A stretch of 64,000 nucleotides of DNA from Hymenobacter ginkgonis. Its GTDB lineage: Bacteria; Bacteroidota; Bacteroidia; Cytophagales; Hymenobacteraceae. The DNA lies in assembly GCF_009755225.1 (NCBI RefSeq), contig NZ_WQKZ01000002.1, positions 1,260,105 through 1,324,104 of the forward strand, given 5' to 3'. The number at the start of each line of letters is the position of its first letter. Position 1 is the stretch's first letter. The notes beneath the pieces were generated by a model that worked only from the letters and a program-made list of their open reading frames with translations, was not told where the DNA came from and ran no database searches. Of this stretch, positions 7,575 through 16,613 are shown one piece after another. The position numbers and the translations under genes were made by a program.

Positions 7575-10172
7575 GTGAATTTACTTATCGGAAATCTGGG
7601 TCAGGCCAGCGTAATCCTGGCATTCGTGGCGGCGGCGGTAGCTGCCTACGGCTATTTTCAGGCCGCACGAGGCCGGGCGCTGGGCGAGGCCGATGCGAGC
7701 TGGCTGCGGCTGGCGCGCGGCGCGTTTTTCGTGCACGGCGCGGCGGTGCTGGCGGTGGTAGGGTGTTTGTTCAACATCATCTACATGCACCGCTACGAGT
7801 ACTACTACGCTTGGTCGCACTCGTCAAACCACCTGCCCATCCACTTCATGATTTCCTGCTTCTGGGAAGGGCAGGAGGGGAGCTTTCTGCTCTGGATATT
7901 CTGGCACGTGGTGCTGGGCCTGGGCATTATGAAGTTTAATAAGCAGTGGGAAGCGCCCGTGCTGGCTGTGTTTGCCACCGTGCAGGCCTTCTTGGTGAGC
8001 ATGATATTGGGCGTGGTAGTGGCCGGTACGAAGATTGGCTCGTCGCCTTTCATCCTGGTGCGCGACTTCCTCACCGACCTGCCAGTGTGGAAAACCAACC
8101 CCAACTTCGTGCCTAAAGATGGCACCGGCCTCAACCCGCTGCTCCAGAACTACTGGATGGTGATTCACCCACCCACGTTATTCTTGGGCTTTGCGCTCAC
8201 GCTGGTACCGTTTGCTTTTGCCATCGCCGGCCTTTGGAAAAAAGAGCTGACGAGCTGGGTGAAACCCGCTCTACCCTGGACCGCCTTTGGCGGCGCGGTG
8301 CTGGGCGTGGGCATCATGATGGGCGCTTACTGGGCCTACGAAACCCTCAACTTTGGCGGCTTCTGGAACTGGGACCCGGTGGAAAACGCCGTGTACATTC
8401 CGTGGTTGGTACTCATTGCGGCGCTGCATGGCATGGTGCTGTGGCAGCGGCGGCGCACGGGCTTGCGCACCGCGTTTACGCTGGTAGTGGCCACGTTTGT
8501 GCTCATTCTATACGCTACCTTCCTCACCCGCAGCGGCGTGCTAGGCAACGCTTCGGTACACTCGTTTACGGACTTAGGCCTCTCGGGCCAGCTGATTATT
8601 TACCTGGCTTTCTTCTCAGTGGGCGCCATTGCGCTGCTCGCTTACCGCTGGAAATCCATTCCGATTTCGGAAAAAGAATTGACGGCTTACAGCCCCGAGC
8701 TATGGGTATTTATGGGCGCTACGGTGCTGTGCCTGGCGGCTTTTCAAGTAGTAGCTACTACCAGTATTCCGGTGTATAATGCCTTCCTGGGCTTTGTCGG
8801 CGTGAAGTCGAACATGGCGCTGCCCGCCGACCAGATTCAGCACTACACGCGCATTCAGCTGTGGGCGGGCGTGCTCATCGGCATTTTGTCGGGGGTAGCG
8901 CAAGTGCTGTGGTGGCAGGGCAAGAAAGACAAAGATTCGGTGCTGAATGCGCTGGCCGTGCCCACCATGCTGGCCCTGCTGGGTACGGCCCTCACGGTAC
9001 TGCTGGTGCGCTATTTTGGGCACAGCATTACGCCGCCGTTTGTGGTGCTGCTGCTAGCTGGGTTGTTTGGCATCTTGGCCAACGTGACGACGCTGCTTGG
9101 CTTATGGCGGCGAGGCGTCACGCTTTCGGGCGGGGCGGTATCGCACTTGGGCATTGCGCTCATGTTGCTCGGCATCTTGGCGTCGGCGGGCTATTCCAAT
9201 ACCATTTCGCGCAATGTGAGCGGCAAACTCATTTCGCGCGAGATGTCGGACACTGATAATGAAAACAACGTACTGCTGTGGCGCAATGAAACCGGTGCCA
9301 TGAACGGCTACGATGTTACTTATACCGGCCAGTACCTCGATGTGCCCGGCGTGCCCGACTACGTAAATACCCAGCTACTCTACCGCACCGACGACGAGTA
9401 CCGCGCCGTGGCACGAGCTGATATTAAAGGCGGCGATAAAGTGTATTTCCACACCGGTGACACCCTTGAAATTCGCCCTGAGAACACCTATTACCGCGTT
9501 AATTACGAGGATAAGAAATCAGGGCAGAAGTTCACGCTCTACCCCCGCGCCCAGGTGAATGAGGAGATGGGTGGCCTGCTGGCCTCGCCCGCTTTGCAGC
9601 GCTTCTGGGACCACGACATCTATTCGCACATTTCGTCGGTGCCCGACCCGCGTAAGGAAACGCCCTGGAGCCCGGCCATCCCGCACGAGCTGGCAGTGGG
9701 CGATACGCTGTTTTTGAATGACTACTTCGCCGTGTTCCGCGCCATCGAGCAAGCGCACGACGTGCCCGGCGTGAAGTTGCAAGAAGGTGACATTGCCCTG
9801 CAAGCCGACATGATTATCACCGGCGAGAAGGGCCGCGAATACCATGCCCATCCGGTTTTCTTGCTGCGTGACCGCCAGGTGGGCCACGTGCCCGAAGAAG
9901 TGGAAGACCTGGGCCTGCGCATCACCCTCGACCAGATTGACCCCGTGAAAGGCAAATTCACTTTTGCCATTAGCACCACGGCCAAGGACTACATCATCTT
10001 GAAAGCCACTGAAAAGCCTTTCATCAACCTACTGTGGGGCGGCACGCTGCTCATGGGCTTCGGCCTCTTGCTGAGTATGCGCCAGCGGCGGGCCGCTGGG
10101 CGCACCGCAACCGCGCCTACCCCTGCTTCGAACGCCGGGCGCGCCGGGGCTGCTCGCCCGCAGGTAGCGTAG
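7575..10172 (+). CDS. ccmF: Cytochrome c heme lyase subunit CcmF
   Basis: CcmF takes heme from CcmE and attaches it to apocytochrome c at the outer face of the inner membrane. The GTG start at 7575 gives an 865-residue product, longer than the roughly 650 residues of proteobacterial CcmF. Many membrane spans are visible; the CcmF/CcsA tryptophan signature is seen in FGGFWNWDPVENA, and conserved His-bearing loops include WSHSSNHLPIHFMISCFWEGQEGSF and NYWMVIHPPTLFLGF. The extra length is a large periplasmic domain (about residues 555-810) before the last span. No CcmG or CcmH gene is present nearby. Confidence 0.92.
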   Translation: MNLLIGNLGQASVILAFVAAAVAAYGYFQAARGRALGEADASWLRLARGAFFVHGAAVLAVVGCLFNIIYMHRYEYYYAWSHSSNHLPIHFMISCFWEGQEGSFLLWIFWHVVLGLGIMKFNKQWEAPVLAVFATVQAFLVSMILGVVVAGTKIGSSPFILVRDFLTDLPVWKTNPNFVPKDGTGLNPLLQNYWMVIHPPTLFLGFALTLVPFAFAIAGLWKKELTSWVKPALPWTAFGGAVLGVGIMMGAYWAYETLNFGGFWNWDPVENAVYIPWLVLIAALHGMVLWQRRRTGLRTAFTLVVATFVLILYATFLTRSGVLGNASVHSFTDLGLSGQLIIYLAFFSVGAIALLAYRWKSIPISEKELTAYSPELWVFMGATVLCLAAFQVVATTSIPVYNAFLGFVGVKSNMALPADQIQHYTRIQLWAGVLIGILSGVAQVLWWQGKKDKDSVLNALAVPTMLALLGTALTVLLVRYFGHSITPPFVVLLLAGLFGILANVTTLLGLWRRGVTLSGGAVSHLGIALMLLGILASAGYSNTISRNVSGKLISREMSDTDNENNVLLWRNETGAMNGYDVTYTGQYLDVPGVPDYVNTQLLYRTDDEYRAVARADIKGGDKVYFHTGDTLEIRPENTYYRVNYEDKKSGQKFTLYPRAQVNEEMGGLLASPALQRFWDHDIYSHISSVPDPRKETPWSPAIPHELAVGDTLFLNDYFAVFRAIEQAHDVPGVKLQEGDIALQADMIITGEKGREYHAHPVFLLRDRQVGHVPEEVEDLGLRITLDQIDPVKGKFTFAISTTAKDYIILKATEKPFINLLWGGTLLMGFGLLLSMRQRRAAGRTATAPTPASNAGRAGAARPQVA

Positions 10173-10191
10173 GGTTCGTTTTTAAGCTAAC

Positions 10192-10237
10192 GGCCGACTG
10201 GTTGCCCGCTTGCTGCGGGCAGCCAGTCGGCCTTTTT
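10192..10237 (+). terminator. Terminator after ccmF
   Basis: GGCCGACTGG at 10192 pairs with CCAGTCGGCC at 10223, extended by GCCCGC/GCGGGC near the loop and followed by TTTTT. It closes the ccm cluster. Confidence 0.85.
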
Positions 10238-10275
10238 GTGAGGGGTAGGGGCTGGATAATTAACCACACTTGCTG

Positions 10276-10384
10276 AAAAAAAGCGTGCTGCGGAGTTGGT
10301 CGAAGCACCTCTACCACGCCGCTGGGTACTTAACCCTAACGACGTGATAGAGATGCTTTGACCAACTCCGCAGCACGCTTTTTT
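10276..10384. repeat. Long palindrome (REP-like hairpin, copy 2)
   Basis: An arm of about 36 bases (10277-10312) pairs with 10349-10384 with two mismatches. The inner edge carries GAAGCACCTCT / AGAGATGCTTT, a variant of the core seen in the other hairpins. The outer ends are A-run and T-run, so it can act as a bidirectional terminator. With the flanking terminators it fills the 360-base gap between ccmF and the next gene. Confidence 0.8.
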
Positions 10385-10479
10385 GGTGACCTAAATAACT
10401 TCTATTAAGGGTCCCGTACCTTGAGTGAGGGGGTAGGGACTCGCCTATGAGCGCCCAGCAGCTTATTTACCCCCAACAA

Positions 10480-10508
10480 AAAAGGCCACCCCAGCGGGGT
10501 GGCCTTTT
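10480..10508. terminator. Terminator for the T9SS cargo gene
   Basis: AAAAGGCCACCCC and GGGGTGGCCTTTT form a perfect 13-bp stem with a 3-base loop, with A and T runs on both sides. It lies 25 bases downstream of the minus-strand gene ending at 10533. Confidence 0.85.
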
Positions 10509-10532
10509 GAGCAGAAAGACAAGCCGAAAAGC

Positions 10533-13265
10533 TTATTTCACGATGCTTACCTGGCGGGTGAGGTACTGGTCGCCCGTACGCACCTGGAGGTGGTAGATGC
10601 CGGCTGCCAGGGTGCTCAAGTCTAGGGTATTGGTGTAGTTGTCGCGGGCCGAGCCCGTGTACACGCGCTGGCCGAGGGTGTTAGTCACCGTTACGTCGAG
10701 GGCACCTTTGGCGTTAGCGCCGTGGATTTCGAGGTCGAATACGCCCGTGGTCGAAGGGTTCGGGAACACGGTGATGGCACGCATCAGAACTTCCGAAGTA
10801 GCCAGCACGGTGCTGATGCTCAAGTCATCTACGTAGAGGTTGCCCTGGTTAGCATCGCTGATGGCGTGGAAACCAATGAACTGGTTGCCAGCGGCAGGCT
10901 GCAATACTGCTACGGCTGGGGTAGAAGCACCATTGGCCAACTGGTACGACGTGTTGGTGATGTTGTTGTTGGTGTAGAGCGTGTTAGTCATGCCTGCCGC
11001 CGTAGCAGCAGTACCCGACTTCACCTCCAGCTTTTCGATGTAGGTCGAAGGGCTGTTGGCGATACCCTCGCCGCGGTAGCGGAAAGCCAGCTGGTAGCGC
11101 GTGCCAGCCGTGGTAGCCAGCGGCGGGGTGAAAAACCAATCGTTGGCCACCGGGCTAGTGGGGAACGAGCTGGTGTAGCGCATGCTGTTCACGCCCGAGT
11201 TGGGCGCCGCTTTCGAAATGGCCCAGGTAGCGCCGTCGGCATTCGCATCAAGCACCGTTACGCCGCAGGGTAGGAGCTGGCCCGTGGGCAGCGTGTCGAA
11301 GTTCAGGCTGTAGGGGAAGCCTGTAACTGCCACCGTGGGGTCGCAGGCCGTGGTGAAGCCAACGGCCGCCGTAAACAAGCTAAAGCCGCTGGTGGTGCAG
11401 GTGCTGCGCACATACACCTGGTAAGCGCTCGAGGAGGCGAGGCCAGTCAGCGTGACCGGCGACGTAGTGGCCGTTACCGTCGTGCCGCTCGTGGCGGGGT
11501 TAAAGCCAATAGGGCCGTACACAATCTGGTAGCTCGTGCTGCCGCTGGCAGCGGGCGTGAAGGTGATGGTAGCAGTAGTAGTGGTGAGGTTGCTAACTGC
11601 CACGGCAGTAGGCGCGGTGCAGCCCGGCGTAATGGTGCCAAACTCAATGGCTAAGCGCGTACGCAGCGAGGTATTGTTTACCGAAGTCCAAGCCGTGGCG
11701 CCGTCCAGCGAATAGTAGTAGGTAGCGGTACGCAGCGGGTCTTCCGTCTGATAATTCAGGCTAGGGTTGTTGTCCAACTCTTTCACACCGATGTAGAATG
11801 CCGCGGGCACTTGCACGTTTGGAATAGCAATAGTGGGCGTGCTGGCCGCTGCTGTCCGGTTCTGCGTGGGCGAGGTGTACAGGATGTTGCCGGGGATGCC
11901 GCCGGTGCCGGTAGCATCGTACAGCACTACTTGGTAGTTGGTGCTAGCAAACGTGCTAGCCGAGAAATTGAGCACTACATCCGAAATAGTCGTGGCGGCC
12001 GACAGCGTGTACTTAGCTGCCAGGGCACCGCCAGGCTGGCCTACCCCCACCGAACCGTCAAAGGTGCCGTTCGGGTCTGTATACGAAATGCGGTTGGTAG
12101 TTACTACCTGGCCGTAGCTGGCCGTGTTGTTAGCCGTGTTGTCATCGGCGGGCAGGCTCACCGTCACCGTGTTGGTGCCTACCGCTAGCGTAGCGGGGTA
12201 GCTGGCAAACGTGACGGTGGTCGAAGCCCCGGCAGCCAGGGTAGCAATCGTTTTAGTGTCGGTAAAGGTGTTAGCGCCTGTCACGTTCAGGGTTGCCACC
12301 AGGTTGGTGCGCGCCGTGGTGCCCACGTTGGTGATAACCGTGCGCACGGCATGGGGCAGTGCGGCAGGGGTAGCAATTTCACCGTAGGTATAAATCGCAG
12401 CCACCGAAGCATCGTTCGGCAGAGCCGTGCGGAAACGGTACGTGCGCCCAGGGTCGGGGCCAGCGGTGCGGCGGTAGTTGTGCGTGCTGGTGCCGTACTG
12501 GCCCGTGATGAACGTGGTAGTAGACCAAGCCGCCGCCGACGACGTTTTATTCGCCAGCACATCCTGGCCGCTTGCGCTACCCGAACCTTTGATACCAACC
12601 GTCGGGTAACGGGCAATATCGGTGCCCGTAGTGGCCGGAGTAGCCGTACCGTACACAAACTCAATATAGTTGGTCGTCTGGTACAGCTTTACTTGAAACG
12701 TAAAGTTGTCGTACTGCGCCGAGCTGCCGCCCGTTTTGTCGCGCACGTTTTTCCACTGAATAGTGCACACCTGGTTAGGGGCGGTACCGGTGGTTGTAAC
12801 GCGGTATTCGGCGCCGCCCGTACCCGTACCCGACTCTAGGTCGAAGTTGAACGGCATCAGCAAATTCACATCGGCCGCTGCGGTGCTCGATACTGGGTCA
12901 ACCCCCGTAGCCTGCCCGTTTTCGTACTGCGCAAACAAATTAGCTGCCGAAGGCGCATCAGCTCCCAGGCGAATAAGGCCATTCGTGTTCAGAACAAATT
13001 GCGAAAATGTAGCGCCGTTGTACGAAAAATTAAAGCCAATTGGCTGGGCCGCCGAGTTAGCATCGTCCGTGCTAGTAGTCGTGATAACGGTGCCCGTAGC
13101 AGCCAGGTCGGTAAAGGTGCCGGCCACATTCTGCGCCGCGAAAGCTGTATAGTTCAGGGTTTGCGCCTGAGCTGCTACCGTAGCCCCACCGACCAGCAAA
13201 GCCGTCAGGCCGAGTTGGCGCAACTGCCGGCTTAGTGTACTACCCCGAGTGTAAGATTGCATCAT
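10533..13265 (-). CDS. T9SS type A sorting-domain surface or secreted protein
   Basis: The 910-residue product is a large exported protein. It has a signal peptide (GLTALLVGGATVAAQAQ), repeated beta-rich Thr/Ser/Ala-rich domains, an alternating-hydrophobic segment near residues 300-385 resembling a CARDB-type domain, a fibronectin type III domain near 545-640 (with LTGLASSSAYQVYVRS), a jellyroll-like region near 650-810, and a C-terminal T9SS sorting domain of about 75 residues (AITVFPNPSTTGVFDLEI to LAAGIYHLQVRT, ending in QVSIVK). The last domain directs export through the type IX system and attachment or release at the surface. Binding partner or enzyme activity cannot be read; no catalytic motif is seen. 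It is transcribed alone. Confidence 0.85.
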   Translation of the reverse strand: MMQSYTRGSTLSRQLRQLGLTALLVGGATVAAQAQTLNYTAFAAQNVAGTFTDLAATGTVITTTSTDDANSAAQPIGFNFSYNGATFSQFVLNTNGLIRLGADAPSAANLFAQYENGQATGVDPVSSTAAADVNLLMPFNFDLESGTGTGGAEYRVTTTGTAPNQVCTIQWKNVRDKTGGSSAQYDNFTFQVKLYQTTNYIEFVYGTATPATTGTDIARYPTVGIKGSGSASGQDVLANKTSSAAAWSTTTFITGQYGTSTHNYRRTAGPDPGRTYRFRTALPNDASVAAIYTYGEIATPAALPHAVRTVITNVGTTARTNLVATLNVTGANTFTDTKTIATLAAGASTTVTFASYPATLAVGTNTVTVSLPADDNTANNTASYGQVVTTNRISYTDPNGTFDGSVGVGQPGGALAAKYTLSAATTISDVVLNFSASTFASTNYQVVLYDATGTGGIPGNILYTSPTQNRTAAASTPTIAIPNVQVPAAFYIGVKELDNNPSLNYQTEDPLRTATYYYSLDGATAWTSVNNTSLRTRLAIEFGTITPGCTAPTAVAVSNLTTTTATITFTPAASGSTSYQIVYGPIGFNPATSGTTVTATTSPVTLTGLASSSAYQVYVRSTCTTSGFSLFTAAVGFTTACDPTVAVTGFPYSLNFDTLPTGQLLPCGVTVLDANADGATWAISKAAPNSGVNSMRYTSSFPTSPVANDWFFTPPLATTAGTRYQLAFRYRGEGIANSPSTYIEKLEVKSGTAATAAGMTNTLYTNNNITNTSYQLANGASTPAVAVLQPAAGNQFIGFHAISDANQGNLYVDDLSISTVLATSEVLMRAITVFPNPSTTGVFDLEIHGANAKGALDVTVTNTLGQRVYTGSARDNYTNTLDLSTLAAGIYHLQVRTGDQYLTRQVSIVK

Positions 13266-13478
13266 GTAGAAGAGGTAAAGAGAGGAGGAAAAATGGTTGA
13301 AAATGAAAGGAAGATAACCAGTTGTTTAAGGCTTCCCTCGGGATTAATGAGGAAAGGATAAATTCATTTCGGCTTACAAGATGCTACATTTTCGATAAAC
13401 TTTTGTGTTAGTAAAGTCGAGCTACGGGATTTAGTGGGAGCTTTGGCCCGTCTTTGCCCTGCTGCTGGCAGTCAACTT

Positions 13479-14294
13479 ATGTCTCAGTCCAACTTTTCGG
13501 CCTTGCGCATTGGCCTGTTTGGGGCCGGCCGGGTAGCCTCGGCAGTAGGGCCCGCGCTGGCGGCGGCCGGGCACCAGGTGGTCTTTGTAGCCAGCCGCAC
13601 GCCCGGCCCCGCGGCCGCGCTGGCTGCGCGCTTGCCAGGCTGCGTGGCCCTACCCCCTGCTGCTGCCCCGCTTCCCGCCGCTGTGTACCTGCTGGCCGTG
13701 CCCGATGCGGCCGTGCCCAGCCTGCTAGCTGCCACGCCCTGGCCAGTGGGGGCCGTGGTAGTGCACTTGGCTGGGGCCTTGCCGCTGGCAGTATTTGCCA
13801 CCCAGCCCAGCGTGCGCGGCGGTGTGCTCTACCCCCTCCAAACTTTTAGCCCCGGCCGGGTTATCGACTGGGCCACGGTGCCGCTTTTTATAGAAGCCGC
13901 CGACCTTGGCACCGAGGCGCTGCTACTGGGCCTGGCCCGCAGCCTCAGCCCCAAGGCGGCGATGCTAGACTCGGTGCAGCGGCTGCACCTGCACTTGGCG
14001 GCGGTGCTAGCCAGCAACTTTACCAACCACCTGCTGGGCCTGGCCCAAACAATAGTGGCCGAAGCCGGCTTATCGTTTGAGTTGCTACACCCCCTCGTGC
14101 GCGAAACAATAGATAAGGCCCTGGCGGCGCAGCCCTCAGCTTTTGCTGTGCAAACTGGCCCAGCCGTGCGCCACGATGCGCCTACCCTGGCAGCCCACGC
14201 GGCGGCCTTGGCGGCGCACCCGGCCTGGCAGGCGTTGTATGCGCAGCTAACGGCCAGCATCCAGGCCCAAGCCGGGCTGCCGCGCGCTGCCTAA
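13479..14294 (+). CDS. Rossmann-like NAD(P)-binding protein, DUF2520 family
   Basis: The ATG at 13479 gives 271 residues; the frame is open upstream from a GTG at 13434 but the glycine motif fits the later start. The N-terminus has the dinucleotide-binding loop RIGLFGAGRVASAVGPALAAAGHQV, followed by VVFVASRTPG at the end of the second strand, where a basic residue suggests NADP preference. The C-terminal half is helical (LHLHLAAVLASNFTNHLLGLA), as in DUF2520 and the dimerisation domains of 3-hydroxyacid-type dehydrogenases. The reaction is not known for this family. Five bases separate it from the ferredoxin gene, so they are probably cotranscribed. Confidence 0.75.
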   Translation: MSQSNFSALRIGLFGAGRVASAVGPALAAAGHQVVFVASRTPGPAAALAARLPGCVALPPAAAPLPAAVYLLAVPDAAVPSLLAATPWPVGAVVVHLAGALPLAVFATQPSVRGGVLYPLQTFSPGRVIDWATVPLFIEAADLGTEALLLGLARSLSPKAAMLDSVQRLHLHLAAVLASNFTNHLLGLAQTIVAEAGLSFELLHPLVRETIDKALAAQPSAFAVQTGPAVRHDAPTLAAHAAALAAHPAWQALYAQLTASIQAQAGLPRAA

Positions 14295-14298
14295 CTTT

Positions 14299-14667
14299 GT
14301 GCTCTTCAATTCGGCCCCAGCGGCCCCCTTTATTTTGTTGCCCTCTACTATCATTTTTCAGTTTCAGGATGGCCAGCCCGCCCAGACGCACGTCGGGGCC
14401 AGCGGCGAATCCGTACTCGACGTGGCCCTCAACAATGGCATTCAGCTGCAGCACAACTGCGGCGGGGTGTGCGGCTGCAGCACGTGCCACGTCTACATCG
14501 ACCGCGGTGGCAACGAGCTACCCGAGATTTCGGATAAGGAAGAAGACTTCATCGACCGGGCCATCAACCCGCGCATCAACTCGCGCTTGGCTTGTCAGTG
14601 CGTGCTGCCCAATGCCTCCCTCGAAGTAGTCGTGACCCTACCCCCCCAACACTTCTTGGGCCACTAA
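14299..14667 (+). CDS. [2Fe-2S] ferredoxin, adrenodoxin/Isc type
   Basis: A small electron carrier. The cluster ligands are visible as HNCGGVCGCSTCHV (Cys-x5-Cys-x2-Cys) and a fourth Cys in SRLACQCVL, the arrangement of adrenodoxin and Isc ferredoxins. The start is uncertain: a GTG at 14299 gives 122 residues, but homologous proteins begin close to the first strand IIFQFQDGQ, so a start near 14335-14350 is also possible; TAACTTTG at 14292-14299 resembles a -7 box and would favour a later start. It follows DUF2520 by five bases and precedes iscX, which suggests a role in iron-sulfur assembly or in supplying electrons to the neighbouring protein. Confidence 0.85.
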   Translation: MLFNSAPAAPFILLPSTIIFQFQDGQPAQTHVGASGESVLDVALNNGIQLQHNCGGVCGCSTCHVYIDRGGNELPEISDKEEDFIDRAINPRINSRLACQCVLPNASLEVVVTLPPQHFLGH

Positions 14668-14683
14668 TACAGAATTGTGAATT

Positions 14684-14775
14684 AGAAATCATGCCTTAGG
14701 AGGTCGGTAGCAAAGAGCAGCTAGGCTGTTGTTAGAGCTGCCACTCAGCATGACAGGTTTCGATTCATGATTTCT
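14684..14775. repeat. Short-armed inverted repeat between ferredoxin and iscX
   Basis: AGAAATCATG at 14684-14693 is matched by CATGATTTCT at 14766-14775, bounding about 92 bases. Inside is CTCAGCATGACAG, which resembles the outer arm of hairpin copy 1, so this may be a decayed member of the palindrome family or a separate small element. Confidence 0.4.
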
Positions 14776-14801
14776 ACTGCATACTTCATAATTTAAAAAA
14801 G

Positions 14802-15038
14802 ATGAACCACTACGAGCCGCCTATTGAGTGGGCCGACCACGAGGACGTTGCCATTGCGCTCTACGAAAAATTTGGCGATGACTTCACGGAAGCCAAAATC
14901 TACCGCATTCGCTTTACGGAACTGCTGGAATGGGTGCTGACGCTGCCCAACTTTGCGGGCACCCGCGAGCAATCTACCGAAGGCCACTTAGAGCAAATCC
15001 AAGCTAAGTGGGTGTATGAGTGGCGCGACCACCAATAA
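14802..15038 (+). CDS. iscX: IscX-like Fe-S assembly regulator
   Basis: IscX is a small acidic helical protein that binds iron and the desulfurase IscS and tunes Fe-S cluster assembly. The 78-residue product shows the family pattern: an N-terminal helix (VAIALYEKFGD), the segment IYRIRFTELLEWVLTLPNF that matches the V-R-F-T-D-L-x-x-W-V block of IscX, and a C-terminal IQAKWVYEWRDH that matches the terminal ILE-x-I-Q-x-x-W helix. The N-terminus is about ten residues longer than in the E. coli protein. The nearby ferredoxin fits an Isc-type function; the rest of an isc operon is not in the window. Confidence 0.8.
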   Translation: MNHYEPPIEWADHEDVAIALYEKFGDDFTEAKIYRIRFTELLEWVLTLPNFAGTREQSTEGHLEQIQAKWVYEWRDHQ

Positions 15039-15166
15039 GTGCTTACTTTGCGGGCCGGCTCAACCTCGGGGCGACCTGCTCCGTATGAACAAAGCCGGCG
15101 GAGTTGCTTTTTAAACTTTATAGGAAGTGGCTGCACCAATCGTTGCTAATTTTTTTTTGCCAAGAC

Positions 15167-15361
15167 ATGAAAACGGGGACCGTAAAATTCTTTAACGAAG
15201 CCAAGGGCTTCGGCTTTATTACCGACGACGCTACGCAGCAGGACTTCTTTGTGCACATCACCGGCCTTAATGGTGGGCAGATTCAGCAGAACGACCGGGT
15301 AGAGTTTGACACCGAAGAAGGCCGCAAAGGCGTTAATGCCGTGAATGTGAAGCGCGTATAA
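15167..15361 (+). CDS. Cold-shock domain protein (CspA family)
   Basis: A 64-residue single-domain RNA chaperone. RNP1 is seen as KGFGFITDD and RNP2 as DFFVHITGL; the N-terminal MKTGTVKFFNEAKGFGF is typical of Csp proteins. The ATG at 15167 is chosen over an upstream in-frame start because the family begins at this point. The T-rich stretch just upstream (15150-15158) and a leader of about 100 bases after iscX could hold thermosensing structure, but no specific element was identified. Confidence 0.93.
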   Translation: MKTGTVKFFNEAKGFGFITDDATQQDFFVHITGLNGGQIQQNDRVEFDTEEGRKGVNAVNVKRV

Positions 15362-15393
15362 GTACGCTTTCAATCGACCTGATTAGTATCTAG

Positions 15394-15424
15394 CGTCCCT
15401 TCCGGCCACCGGGAGGGACGTTTG
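15394..15424 (+). terminator. Hairpin after the cold-shock gene
   Basis: CGTCCCT and AGGGACG, with inner CCGG/CCGG pairing, form a stem at 15394-15420 followed by a weak TTTG tail. It probably ends the csp transcript. Confidence 0.6.
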
Positions 15425-15481
15425 CGTTGGAGCGGTATGGGCGCGGCAGCCCGTACCTTCGGCGAAGCGACTGCTTTTGCC

Positions 15482-16429
15482 ATGCCTACTACCGTGCCGC
15501 CCATGCCTACCCCCCTTACCCCCGACGAGGATGGTGAGCACTCGGTGCTGGCCGGGCCGGGCCGGGGCCAGCAGTTGGCGCGGGCCATTCCGAAGCTGGT
15601 GCGCTGGCCCAACCTAGCCATTATGCTCCTGAGCTTGGTGCTGGTGCGGGGGCCGCTGTTGCAGCCCTTGCTGCCCCTGAGCCAGTCGTTGCTGTCGCTA
15701 CGGTTTGGCCTGTTGGTACTGGCCGCGCTGCTGGTGGCCGCGGCCGGCTACATTATCAACGACTATTACGACGTTAAAATAGACGCCATCAACCGGCCCG
15801 ACCGACTGGTAGTGGGGCGCCTAGTGCGCCGCCGCCACGCCATGCTAGCCCACCTCGTGCTGAGTGGGGTAGGGGTGGGGCTGGCGGCAGTGCTGTCGCC
15901 GCTGCTGGGGCTGGTTACGCTGGGCGCGGCGCTGCTGCTGTGGGGCTATTCGGCGCGCTTCAAGCGGCTGCCGCTGGTGGGCAATATGAGCATTGGCGTG
16001 CTCACGGCGGCGCTAGTGCTGCTGCCCGAGTTGCAATTGCTCACGGGCCGCCGAGCCGTGTGGGCGTATGCGCTGGCTGCCTTTCTGCTCACGGTGGTGC
16101 GCGAAATCGTGAAAGATATTGAGGACATGCGCGGCGATGCCCAGCACGGCTGCCACACACTGCCGCTCGTGTGGGGCATGGTGCGCAGTAAGTGGGTAGC
16201 CGGTGTATTCTTAGTCAGCCTAGCGGCGCTAGTGCTGGGGGTAGTAGAGCCGCTGCTAGCTACCGGGCGCGGGGCGCTGGTAGTGTGGCTGCTGGTGCTG
16301 GTGCTAGGGCCGCTGGGCTGGCTAGCTCACCTGCTGGTGGGCGCCGACCGCCGTCGCCACTTTCGGCAGCTAAGCACCTGGTGCAAGGGCATTATGCTAG
16401 CCGGGGTTTTGAGTATGCTCTTGGCCTAG
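15482..16429 (+). CDS. UbiA-family prenyltransferase
   Basis: Polytopic membrane enzyme that transfers a polyprenyl chain to an acceptor. The two Asp-rich Mg-diphosphate sites are visible: NDYYDVKIDAINRPDR and DIEDMRGDAQHGCHTLP. The ATG at 15482 gives 315 residues with eight or nine hydrophobic segments; an upstream ATG at 15437 is less likely. In Bacteroidota, UbiA paralogues of this type are often annotated as geranylgeranylglycerol-phosphate geranylgeranyltransferase-like; a quinone-pathway acceptor is an alternative, and the sequence alone does not decide. TACCTTCG at 15454-15461 is a one-mismatch -7 box that would drive it. It stands alone. Confidence 0.82.
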   Translation: MPTTVPPMPTPLTPDEDGEHSVLAGPGRGQQLARAIPKLVRWPNLAIMLLSLVLVRGPLLQPLLPLSQSLLSLRFGLLVLAALLVAAAGYIINDYYDVKIDAINRPDRLVVGRLVRRRHAMLAHLVLSGVGVGLAAVLSPLLGLVTLGAALLLWGYSARFKRLPLVGNMSIGVLTAALVLLPELQLLTGRRAVWAYALAAFLLTVVREIVKDIEDMRGDAQHGCHTLPLVWGMVRSKWVAGVFLVSLAALVLGVVEPLLATGRGALVVWLLVLVLGPLGWLAHLLVGADRRRHFRQLSTWCKGIMLAGVLSMLLA

Positions 16430-16613
16430 AAGCCATTAAAAATCTGTTTCGGGGTAGCAGGGCTTAAGCCGCTGCCGAGGGTATCGAATAAGCGCTGCCG
16501 TAGCTGCGGGGTAAGAATAACCTTTTGCCTTCACCGCTGCTTCACTTATTTATCCAACCGTGCTAGGGTAAAATCCGTTGAGGCCGGTAATCCCTCCTTT
16601 ATTTTCAGTTTAT

